Source: Acanthamoeba lenticulata
Taxonomy: Eukaryota > Discosea > Longamoebia > Acanthamoebidae
Assembly: GCA_002179805.1 (NCBI GenBank)
Contig: NAVB01000449.1
Location: forward strand, 1-39,680
Reading direction: 5' to 3'
Length of the DNA stretch: 39,680 nucleotides
The notes under the pieces were generated by a model that searched no databases, was not told where the DNA came from, and saw nothing but the letters and a program-made list of their open reading frames with translations. The stretch's first letter is position 1; each line of letters starts with the position of its first letter. The position numbers and the translations under genes are program-made. This document shows positions 10,198 through 19,583 of the stretch, in pieces.

Positions 10198-11740
10198 ATG
10201 CGCCCGACGCACGGCAGAGAACTCGCCAAGAAGGCCCACTATGAATTCGAGGACGTTGCTGGCGCTCGAGCTTGGGATCCCGCCTCATGGAACCCACAGA
10301 GTGCGGCCTCAACGTCTACTGTACAGCAGCCGGACCACCTCCCGCGAGCCCAAGTCATCGCATGGTTTTACCCTTCCGGCCACGTATAGTTTGTTGTTTT
10401 GTAAAAGCTGTGCGATAACTGACCAAATTGGTGGTGGCAACTTGAACAGGCTCCACCAGACATTCGAGGTCGCCGGGTCGGCTTCCATGACCAAGGAGGA
10501 GTTGTTCTTTGAATACCTCGAACGGTGCGAGCTAGACGGCAAGGCGCCACTCATGCCCTCCATGTTTGGCAAGCTCGTCCATCGGGCCTTCCCTGGTCTA
10601 CGAAGCTCTCGGCTCGGCGCGCGGGGCCAGTCCAAGCACTGCTACAAGTGCTTCCGTCGGAAGGCGCCCAGAGAGCAACAGCGATCCAGTTCACCTTTGT
10701 CGTCGAACCGACTCGGTCCTCGGTCACGCTCGGCCTCTCCGACATCACCACCGGTTACAGTATCAGTCCTGAGGCGACCTCGCTCGGCCACACTTCCTCG
10801 CGAGAGTATCACCATCAAGACCGAGGAGGACGAGTTGAACTCGGCCAGCCTTCACAAGGCCGCTTCCCTCACATACCTCTATGTGGCGGAGGCGACTTTG
10901 CGAAGCTCATCGCCGTCCACCAGTTCTTCCTCTTCGAGTCTTTCTGCTACTCCTCCGGACTCCCCAAGCCACGTGTGGCACCACGCGGGCGGTTCGTCAC
11001 CAAGTTCATACTCGTCCTCCTGGCCACCGCAAGGGAACTACTTCAACCCTCCCTCGAAGCCCTCAGTCAATAACCAGCCCTGGCGGCGCCAGATGTACCA
11101 GTTCGACTTGGGCAACAACAACCCTGCTCTACTACACCAGCAGCGCAACAACTATCCTGGCGCAGCACAAGCGTCGGAACAACCTGTTCCTGGCTTCCAC
11201 TTCCACCATCAACCACAACATAACAACCAGCCCAGACCGCAACATGTCCCACACCAACAACAACCAGTAGCGGAAGTCAGCAATGGCAACAACATGTACG
11301 GGTCACTCTACGTGAGCCCCCTCGGCCCGAGCTACACCGGGCCGCGCGATGTGGACTTTGCCCACCTCGACATGCACAGCCACCAGGGCTACTCTACAAT
11401 TCCTGCCTCCTCTTCCTCCTCTCACTCGACCAACGCTACAAACGCGTACTACTCGGATCCCTTCGCCTACAAGATGGAGGCCTGCTCCGTTGCTCCTTCA
11501 ACCACCATCTGCGTTCCCGAAGAGAGCTCCACAGGGCGGTCAGCGTCGATGTGCGAGCTGGACAAGTTCCGGCTCTACCTCACCACGCTGACCGACGCCG
11601 ACCTGAAGGTGCTTGGCGCAGACGTCGAGCCGGTCATGACCGAGCCGCACCACCTGGGCCAGCACCATTTACAACAGCAGCACCAGTTGCAACTGAACCC
11701 ATACAGTAGCCAGGCAACCCAATGGACCAGCTTGCCCTAA
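10198..11740 (+). CDS. RFX-family winged-helix transcription factor (485 aa)
   Basis: Two exons, 10198-10364 and 10450-11740, give 486 codons with the stop. Splicing joins IAW to LHQTFEVAGSASM, restoring the start of an RFX DNA-binding domain that continues through FFEYLERC, MPSMFGKLVHRAFPGL, RSSRLGARGQSKHCYKCF. These match the RFX pattern in which the wing and recognition helix contact X-box DNA. The domain spans about residues 50-125. The rest is low complexity, rich in Ser, Pro, Asn, Gln and His, as in many activation regions. No RFX dimerisation domain is evident. The ATG at 10198 is the first in frame I could support. It should act in the nucleus; target genes are unknown, and ciliary genes are unlikely targets in an amoeba lacking flagella. 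Confidence 0.9.
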
Positions 11741-11934
11741 CCGTCCCGAGACCAGCATCGAGGATAGGTCATAAACCAAGCAGGCTGTATTCGCAGCGAA
11801 GTTTAGGGCAAATACAATACTTTTGTACTTTTGTTTATCCAAGAGCCTCGGTCGCCTTAGCAATAGCCCAGAGATCCTGATGGGCTGTGCTGGAGAAAGT
11901 CAGTATGAAATACTAAACATTTCCTTTCTTGCAG

Positions 11935-13234
11935 ATGAGTTTGGCCGAGCCAGCTGGTAGCGCCCTATTTTCGAGCCCCACCATGGGAGAGGAAGCCACG
12001 CGAGGAGCGGGTGGGGCGATCTCAGCCGGGGCCGCCAAAACGAACGGCAGGGTGGTGGGGGCCCTCGTGGTGGCCATTGTGGTTGCCCTTTTAAGCCTTC
12101 TGCCATCATCAAATCCGCCTTGCGTAAACTCTCCTTCATCCCACCTGCTCCTCTTCCGAGGGGAGAGTGCTAGTTCGTGTGTGTGCCAAACTTGCGATGG
12201 GTCCACAGGGTGGGTGCACCATGGAGACGCAGGTGGCGAGCGCGGTCAACATGCACCGCATGCTTGGCAGCACTTCGTCAGTGCTGTGGGTCGTGCCCCA
12301 CGTGCCCGCACGCACGAGTCTGGAGGCCTGCCGCGAGCTACAGCAGGCCTCTAGATATGGAGCCAGTGTGCTGCGAGCACGTTGTGCTGCGGAGGGTCTC
12401 ACATGCGTGTGCCTAACAAACACCTCGGCTTCGCCCACTGAGGTCGTTACCACAGTCCCTCCTTTTTGCTCTGTGGCCTTTTTTTTAACCCCCCCCCTCC
12501 CCTCTCCTACCTCGACAGGTCGTATCCCTCATGACGCGCACCAGCCAGTGCGCCGAGCACATCCTGGCGCCCTCTTTCAACGAGCTCCAGGTTGTTCACC
12601 GGTGCCGCAAGCCCCCTTGGCTTTACACGACAGCTTGCCACTACGTTTACACGTGGAGCGAGCAGGGACGGCTGCTGGGCCTTTTCCTTTGGGCAGCGGC
12701 GGGCCTTCTGCGGGTCGGGTCTGCTGGACGAGGGAGAGGAGTGCGATGACGGCAACATCGAGGACAACGATGGCTGCTCCGCCTCATGCCGCGTCGAACC
12801 TGGTCTGGTCCTTCCATCAATTTGTACAACCTCTTTATAAATTGCCATTGACTCGCCATCAACTCCTCAGGCTACACGTGCCACCAAAGCTTCGAGCGGC
12901 CGACAAGTGCATGCGCCGGCGCGGTGGCCAGTGCGGAGGCGTCGTCGGACGAGGCGAGAAGGCGAGAGCATCGGATCGGCCTGGCCCAGGCGGGCTATGC
13001 GCTGAGCGTGGGCCTCTTGCTCCTGTCTGGTCTGGCCTTTCTCGCTGTGGGCGTCCTTGCCGGCGCCCTCTACTTCAACCCACGCCTGAAGGTGCAGTCT
13101 TTGAGTTTTGTCCTCTGCGCCATGATGGTGACGGTGGCTCACACGAGCCTTGGTCCTTGGGGCAACAGGGGAGGATCTTCGAGTGGCTCGCCAACGCTGG
13201 CCAACCCTCTACTTCAAAATCAAAAAAAGAATGA
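11935..13234 (+). CDS. two-pass membrane protein with a Myxococcus-type Cys-rich repeat (313 aa)
   Basis: Six exons (11935-12123, 12209-12442, 12519-12644, 12697-12802, 12871-13091, 13169-13234) sum to 314 codons. A hydrophobic segment near residues 41-57 ([17 protein letters not shown]) looks like a signal anchor. The middle is Cys-rich and holds [17 protein letters not shown] followed by [14 protein letters not shown], the disulfide repeat common in myxobacterial and some protist surface proteins. A second hydrophobic helix ([20 protein letters not shown]) precedes a Lys-rich tail. The Cys-rich loop is thus probably outside the cell or in a lumen. The ATG follows directly on an acceptor (TTGCAG) with a branch-like TACTAAAC at 11911, so a 5' UTR intron or earlier exon is likely. 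Function unknown; adhesion or ligand binding are only guesses. Confidence 0.75.
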
Positions 13235-13344
13235 AGTACTTGTTTTTTTTAAATTATTTATTGTTTGAAATGTTTTTCAATTCGTTTTTTGAAGCGTTTG
13301 CTGTACAGAAGCCCAAGTGGCTCACGAGTTGCCCTCCTCCTTCT

Positions 13345-14350
13345 TCAGCTGAGGAGAGGCTCCGACTCCCGCGTCTCCACCCGGCTTTCGCCGCTCTGGA
13401 TGACGTCCTGCTTGATGAGGCGGCCGCGGTCGCCCCAGACCTGGGCCTCTACTTCGGGCTCCATGATGAGCTGCTCGCGCACGACGCGGAGGTCCGTGTA
13501 GGTCGCGATGTCGAGGAAGAGGGAGAACAGCACCACGCAGGCCGTGTAGGCGCCAAAGATGACCTTGTAATACCTACGCAAACAACAACAACAACAACCG
13601 CCTAAGTCCTTATTTTCTACACGATGTAGAGGACAAGGAGAGAAGAAGAAGGCGCACCAGGGCAGGACCATGACCCAGAGGCCCGTGAAGATGGAAGCGT
13701 AGGCCAGGATGAGGGTCAGCCAGTTCATGGCCCCTGCAAAGGACAAGACAAGGTGAGACTCTGAACCTCACAAAACCTCTTGCCGACAACGACGTACAGT
13801 GGATGCGGTCGGGGAAGGCTGGGATGCGCTGGCCTTCGATCTTGCGCTTAAAGTAGGTGCACAGGCCGAGGATGGTCTGCACGACGAGGAAGCCCACCGT
13901 AACGTAGCCCACGTAGCGGTGAACCAGCACCCAAGTGTCGTTGGGCCCGCCTGTGTAGAAGAGTTGTGTCCACGTCAAGTTGACCGTCAGCGGCTGTTGT
14001 GGAAGAAGGTGAGGAGAAGGACAGACCCTTGCTCTCGGGGAGGACCCCGCCCATGAAGCGGATCGCCACGACGGCGCCGGAGAGGACAAAGGCCAGACCA
14101 GCGGCCTGAGTGATGAGGTGGAGACCCCACCACCACGACCGGTAGCGGAGGTAGCGTGACACGAACACGCCAAAGGTGAGCAGGCCCGCGAAGCCCACCG
14201 TGGTCAGGAGCGCTGCACCAAGACAGAGAGTGGTAAGGTTTCACGTCAGGTCGGGAGGGCAAGGAAAGGGAACGCACCATGGAGGTCGCATCGCTCACAG
14301 TTGAGAAAGACATTGACGTAGTCTGGTGCGTTGTCGCAGTAGGGAGCCAT
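13345..14350 (-). CDS. cytochrome b561 domain protein (246 aa)
   Basis: Five exons (14350-14278, 14212-14046, 13993-13798, 13733-13658, 13573-13345) sum to 247 codons. The family transfers electrons across a membrane through two haems, usually from cytosolic ascorbate to a ferric or radical acceptor. Four candidate haem His residues are visible at the right positions: H24 (HALLTTVGF), H56 (WWWGLHLITQ), H105 (VLVHRYVGY) and H145 (RIHWAMNW). Five to six hydrophobic helices are present. No DOMON domain precedes the core. The tail ends ESEPLLS, which fits an acidic dileucine sorting signal and hints at an endosome or lysosome location. The alternative third-exon junction after GGG was chosen because it alone keeps the frame. 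Confidence 0.85.
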
Positions 14351-14637
14351 CTTCCTTTCGTAGGTTTGTGGTGTTGAGGGATAGAATTGAGTTGTTCTGC
14401 TTTTGAAGCCGGCTCATCACGGCGGGCAGAGAGACTCCACGTCGAGCACGCTGGTGCTTCAGACGAGGGTTCGGCGCAGGTTCGTCCGCTTTCCTTCTAT
14501 CTCGCCCTTGGCCCCTGCTTGTCCTTCAGAAATTTCACGAACTGCTGTTGTTAAACTGTTGTTGTCGTTTCGAAACATGTGTCGGAATGTTTCAGCAAAC
14601 AAACATACCTCATCGATTTCAGAAGCAAGACGGAGAG

Positions 14638-16709
14638 ATGAAGGCTTCACAAGGTGCCGGCTCTGCTTCCTCTTCTCGGACGGCTGCCCATTCGCTAGCC
14701 ACGCCGCAAATCAAACGCGAATGGGAGACGGAGCTGGTGAAGACAGTGTTGTGCCAAGAGATGCCGGCCAAGGGTACCGTAGTCCTGGCCAAGAAGGACA
14801 TCCCGGCCGGCACAACCGTGCTCGAAGAGTCGGCATTCGCCTGGCAGCCTCTGGACGAGCGCAACACCACCGTATGCCATTATTGCATGACTGAAGTGCC
14901 CAGGTACCGTGTTTCTAATCAAGCGGGTTGATGATTTTGCCCGTTTCCGCGCTAGCGTTTGTTTGTCGCAATAATTGAGCTGCGATTCCGATGCGATTTG
15001 CGATTTGACGTCGTCACTGTTGTGCAGGTGGGCGGTGGGTTGCGGCGAGGGGGCGGGCGGATGCTCGGGCGTCGGTTTCTGTTCACCCAAGTGCAAGAAG
15101 GCTGGTGAGGCTGTTCACCGCATCGAGCACAAGGTGTTCCTGCAGGCTCGCAGCATCTCCAACAAGACCAAGATTGACATCACTCTCCTCAAACTCGCTA
15201 CGCGCATCCTCGCCTTGCGGTACGTTCGCGATCCCTCCTCGATGCCTCTTGAGCCTTGTAGTGAATTTGGCCTACTGCAAGATCGATGAGCGATGCCAAT
15301 CGTGAGAGCTTCGAGAAGGGCGTGATGACCATGATGGGCCACGACGATGCGGCCCTGCAGCCGTGGGTGGCGAGCGTCACTGAGGCCGCCAAGCTCGTCA
15401 TGCCCCTCTTGCCCAAGCCCGCCCGTCTGTCTCCGCGCGAATTCGTCAAAATCTGCAGCCGCATCAACACCAATTCGCACCGCCAGCACCATCATCACGT
15501 GCCTCAGCGCATTCTGGGCGTAGGACTCTACCCGTTGGCCTCGCTCCTGAACCACAGCTGCGAGCCCAACTGCGGCTTCTTCAACAACGGGCCCGTCCTC
15601 TACATCCGCACTCTACGTGGTACGCCTTGTCCTCCATGGAGATCATGTCGTTCACACATTACGTCATCATCATGTTGATCATTTGCTGCTGCTGGTGGTG
15701 CAGACATCAAGGCGGGCGAGGAGCTGTGCTACTCGTACATCGACCTCTACCAGAGCCGCGCCAAGCGGCAGGCCGAGCTGCGGCTCACCAAGTTCTTTGA
15801 CTGCTGCTGCACTCGCTGCGCCGCTCCGATCGCCTCTTCCATCGTACGTCCTCGTGTCCCAGTCCTCTTGCCCTGTCTCCACCGGCGCTGATCGATCGTC
15901 GGGTGATCCTACTACAGGATCGTTTCCTGGGCGGATTCGCTTGCCCGCGCGAGGCCTGCGCGGGCGTCCTCGTGCCGCCTGTGGAGGCCGCTGACGAGAC
16001 GCCCGTGGCCTGCACGACGGCCTGCGGCGAGACCCGGCCCGCTGCCGACCTGGTCAAGGCCCACAAGCGCGCCGAGGCACGCGCCACCCGCACTCGATCC
16101 GCTTGTCCACGCATCGTCGTCCGTCCTCCCTTGCTGACGTATGGTCGGGCGGGCGCGGACACAGATCATGCTCAACACGGGCCAGTCGCTGTACTACGGC
16201 CAGAAGCGGACCAGCGACGCGAAGGCGATGCTTGACAAGCTGTTCGCTGGGAGCTACGCCACCGACGCCCTGCGGCTCCACGCCTACCACCCGACTCTCT
16301 TCCAGGTTTTGAACACACACGCACGCACACGCGCACAGACACGCGCATGTGGTCTCATGCGCACACGCGGAAATGACAGGCGCACGTGGACTCGATCAAC
16401 GTGAGTGACGCCCTGGGCGAGACGAACGCGTCGCTGGAGCACTGCCGGGAGGTGCTGCGGTGCGCCGAGGCCGTGCTGCCGCCCAACTACCTGGAGACGT
16501 CCAACTACTACTTCTACCTGGGCATGCTCCACAGTGAGGTGCTCGGGAAGCGACGCGGCGAAGGTAAAGGAGCGGACGACGAGCAGGTGGTGCAGGCCCG
16601 ACGCGCTGCCAAGGAGGCCTTTGGCCGGTGCCACGATATGCACTCGGTTTGGTTTGGGCCTGACCACCATTGTGCCAAGAAGGTGGTGGAAAAGATCAAT
16701 GCCCTCTAA
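14638..16709 (+). CDS. SMYD-type SET and MYND domain protein
   Basis: At least seven exons. An N-terminal SET start (LVKTVLCQEMPAKGTVVLAK) is split by a MYND finger: CHYC, then an intron at ~14904-15027, then GCGEGAGGCSGVGFCSPKC and HRIEH. The SET core follows with LNHSCEPNCGFF and ELCYSYIDLY, then a post-SET zinc site FDCCCTRC. The C-terminal half is helical (LHAYHPTLFQ, LGETNASLEHCREVLRC, YYFYLGMLHSEV), like the TPR-like end of SMYD proteins. These enzymes transfer methyl groups from S-adenosylmethionine to Lys of histones or other proteins. The last MYND ligand is His, not Cys. ATG 14638 is used; an in-frame ATG at 14587 is also possible. The cytochrome b561 gene is divergent, 287 bases away. 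Confidence 0.88.
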
Positions 16710-16822
16710 ACACAGTACCCCTCTTGGCTTTAATTGCTCCCACAAGACGCCCAAACCAAGCTTGTGCAAGGTGGTTATGTGTATGCCAATCAGTATTATT
16801 GTGAGACCTCACTTAAACAACA

Positions 16823-16894
16823 GCTCGCGTGGCCCAATGGAAAGGCGTCCGCCTCCTAAGCGGAAGATTGTGGGTTCGATCCCCACCGTGAGCG
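16823..16894 (+). tRNA. tRNA-Arg(CCU)
   Basis: A 72-base cloverleaf without intron: acceptor GCTCGCG/CGTGAGC with one G-T pair, anticodon stem TCCGC/GCGGA around CTCCTAA (anticodon CCT, reading AGG), T-arm GTGGG/CCCAC and discriminator G. A run of six Ts follows closely as a Pol III terminator. It is about 60/72 identical to the tRNA-Arg(CCG) 162 bases downstream, so the two look like duplicates. Confidence 0.95.
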
Positions 16895-17056
16895 AGCTAT
16901 CTTTTTTCTGTAAGCAAAGATTATCTCATATTTTTCGTTTCCGATATTGTTTATCAACCACTGCCCAGACAAGATTTGTGTGGAGATGAGTAAGGGCAGG
17001 CATAAAAAATTGCAAACTAATCCTAATCATAAACATCGGCTACATCAAATAAGGAA

Positions 17057-17128
17057 ACGCGCGTGGCCTAATGGTAAGGCGTCCGCCTCCGGAGCGGAAG
17101 ACTGTGGGTTCAAGTCCCACCGTGCGTG
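17057..17128 (+). tRNA. tRNA-Arg(CCG)
   Basis: A 72-base cloverleaf: acceptor ACGCGCG/CGTGCGT, anticodon loop CTCCGGA (anticodon CCG, reading CGG), T-arm GTGGG/CCCAC and discriminator G, with a run of five Ts downstream. The gene body is identical to the inverted copy at 34273-34344. Confidence 0.95.
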
Positions 17129-17227
17129 AATCAATATTTTTAGTGGCATAAAACCACGCTTTTTTCCCTTGTGAATTTCCATTTACTTTTTGTTGTTGAC
17201 AAGCGAAAGGAGGTTGTTTTGTTGTAA

Positions 17228-19516
17228 ATGGGCCGCACTGTAATTGCCGACGAGGCTGGGGTGCATACCTATGCTCAACGTCTCACCACGTCTAAAGAAC
17301 AAGTTGGCCTCCTCATTGGCCTATCCACCGCTACTGACGATTGCGATTTTCTGGTTGGCCTCATCCCAACGCCCCTGCCCGAAGTGACCGCTTCAGGTGC
17401 TACTGAGATTGCTTCCAACAGTGCTCGACGCTTTCTTCATGTTCACGTATGGGGTGGGGGCAGGTGGAGGCGCGAAGAAAAAGAAGCAGCTCTCCCCTGT
17501 TGACGTGCTAGACGCCGAGTGGATGAGCGAGCATGCGCACCAGGTAAATCGCATGCTGCCTGGCGGTCTCGCCATCGTTGGGGCCTACCTCTACGCCTCG
17601 TCTTCAGCCTCGTCTGCCTTCTTGCCCAAGATGCATCAGCTGCTCTACAGCATCAGGTACTCCGTCCAACATCTTTCCACTACTCGCGCCGGCTCACATG
17701 GGGCTCTCACTCGATCTTGATGGGAAGGGAAGCGGCTGGCCACCGCGGCAAGCAAGGCGGACCGTCCGAGCTGCTGCTCCTCCAAATCGCGTCCGACACG
17801 AAGAAGTACACGGCGCAGAGCATCGACATCACCAACCGACGAGGCGATTCCCGGTCCGCCGAGTTCGCCTTCCAGAGCTTCGTCTCGTCCCTCCAGTGCT
17901 TCGTGTGCGTCGTCGACGTCGACCTCAGCGTCGCGCTCGGTTCTGGCCAGCGTCCGCGCGAGCAGATTGAGGTGCCTCCTCGCTTTCAGAGCTCCGCTTC
18001 TTCAGCCTAAGAGCCCCAATCGATTGAAGCACATGTGGACCTGCGTCGCGCACTACTGTGTTGCGCAGGCGGCGCTGAACCGGGAGGTGGCGGCACTGCG
18101 TGACGGCGTGGCGCTGATCGACCGCGCCGTGGTCGATGACGAAGCGCCCATCTGCGGCGGTGGCGGCGGCAAGAAGAAGGCAGGCAAGCCTGGCAAGCGC
18201 CTTCCCGACTATGCCGTGTACGAGATATCCGCCCTGATGGGCTCTTCATACGACCCTTGCTGATAAGTCGTGGTGGCACGCCACCAGGCACACGGTGGAG
18301 CTGTTCACCGAGGGCTTCGGCTCGTCGAACGTCGCTGCTGACGGCGCTCTGGGCACCTTTGCTCTCTCTGGTACGCGCCTCTTGCGTTTTCAAAAGATTT
18401 GCAGAAATCTCAAAACATTTTAAAAATGTTTTAATTTTGTGATGATTTATATCTGAATTTGAATTTGGGCTTCACCAGGCGAAATCCAGGGACGGGCCTA
18501 TTGCCACCCGAACGCGAGCTTCGGGGCGGCGGTTGCGGCGGTCAAGGCCGACCTGGCCAAGTCCCTTGCCGCGCGATTCGACTTTGTGTGCGAAGAGCTC
18601 GACCGGCGCGAGGCCGACCTTAAGGAGGCCGGCGACAAGCAAAAGAACAAGTCAGCAGGTGCGCTTCATTTTATTTATTTATTTTTATTTGCCTGCAATT
18701 TTTTTCTTTTTTTAAATACTGTATTTGATTTTAATAGAATAATGTTGCGGTGCAGATCTGTTCAACCCATTTGGAGAGGCCGCACAGCAGCGGGTGCCCA
18801 AGTTTGAGCAGCAGTGGGGCCTGCCCCAGCGCGTCTTCTTCCCGTTCGTCAAGCCCGTCCTGCTGGGCGACTACCTCCTGCCCTTCGAGACCATTCGCGT
18901 ACGCGTGCTCACGGCCCCACTACGCGCGCGCGCGACAATGCCGAACCGCGCCACATCGTCTACGCGTAAGTGTTGGTCGGTTCATGCCTGACGCTTGGTG
19001 GCCCCGCGGTGGTGCAGGAGGACTGCTGCGAGCGGGCCAAGGCCTTGCTGGACCTGCAGCCGGCCGAGCAGGACTTTGTCACGCCCGAACGCTTCGTGTC
19101 TGGTTCGCGTGGCATTCCTCTTGTCGGATGTGATCATCATGGTGGAGGCTGATGATGGCCTTCCTCTTTCTCTTGTTCTTTCTGCAGAGGATTTGACCGT
19201 CGAGCTGTGTTCGACCCAGCAGTCGGCGCCCGCGCGCAAGAAGAAGGTCAACACGACGAAGGAGGGGACGACGGGCAAGGAGACGCAAAAGAAGAAGCAA
19301 CCTGCAAACGAGGACGAAGATGGAAAAGAAGAAGCCGAGGAGGGAGACAAGGTCGCGGCCTTGGCGAGCACCAGACCAGCGCCCGGCAGCAAGATGCTCG
19401 CGGCGCAGCCACTCGCTCAGCAGCAGCCGCAGCAAGGCGGCGTGCCTCCTCTGGCTTTGGCCGGAATAGCGGCGGTGTTGGCGCTCGTGCTGGCCTTCTT
19501 CATGGGCCTCCTCTGA
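17228..19516 (+). CDS. ODR4 homologue, ER membrane protein
   Basis: The start MGRTVIADEAGVHTYAQRL, the GLLIG motif and VGLIPTP match the N-terminus of ODR4 proteins. A first intron (~17396-17462) joins TASG to GGAKKKK. Then WMSEHAHQVNRMLPGGLAIVG gives the family core, followed by ELLLLQIASDTKKYTAQSID, RVFFPFVKPVLLGDYLLPFE and EDCCERAKALLDL. The C-terminus has a basic/acidic linker and one membrane helix (LALAGIAAVLALVLAFF), giving a tail anchor. In animals ODR4 helps odorant-type receptors leave the ER and anchors the UFM1 protease UFSP2 there. By homology this protein probably sits in the ER membrane facing the cytosol. At 17730 the acceptor GGGAAG keeps the frame. Stop codons of this and the next gene converge 67 bases apart. 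Confidence 0.85.
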
Positions 19517-19583
19517 TGAACCTGTACAGGCGTCTTTCTTCTCAAGTGTTAAAAAAAAAACAAAAAACAAAAAAAAACAATTT

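Noticed and set aside
17745..17790. Suspected frameshift in the ODR4 homologue, where KRLATAASKADR changes frame to SELLLLQI
   Set aside because: Using the acceptor GGGAAG just upstream with the correct phase gives one frame throughout (REAAGHRGKQGGPSELLLLQ), so no frameshift is needed.
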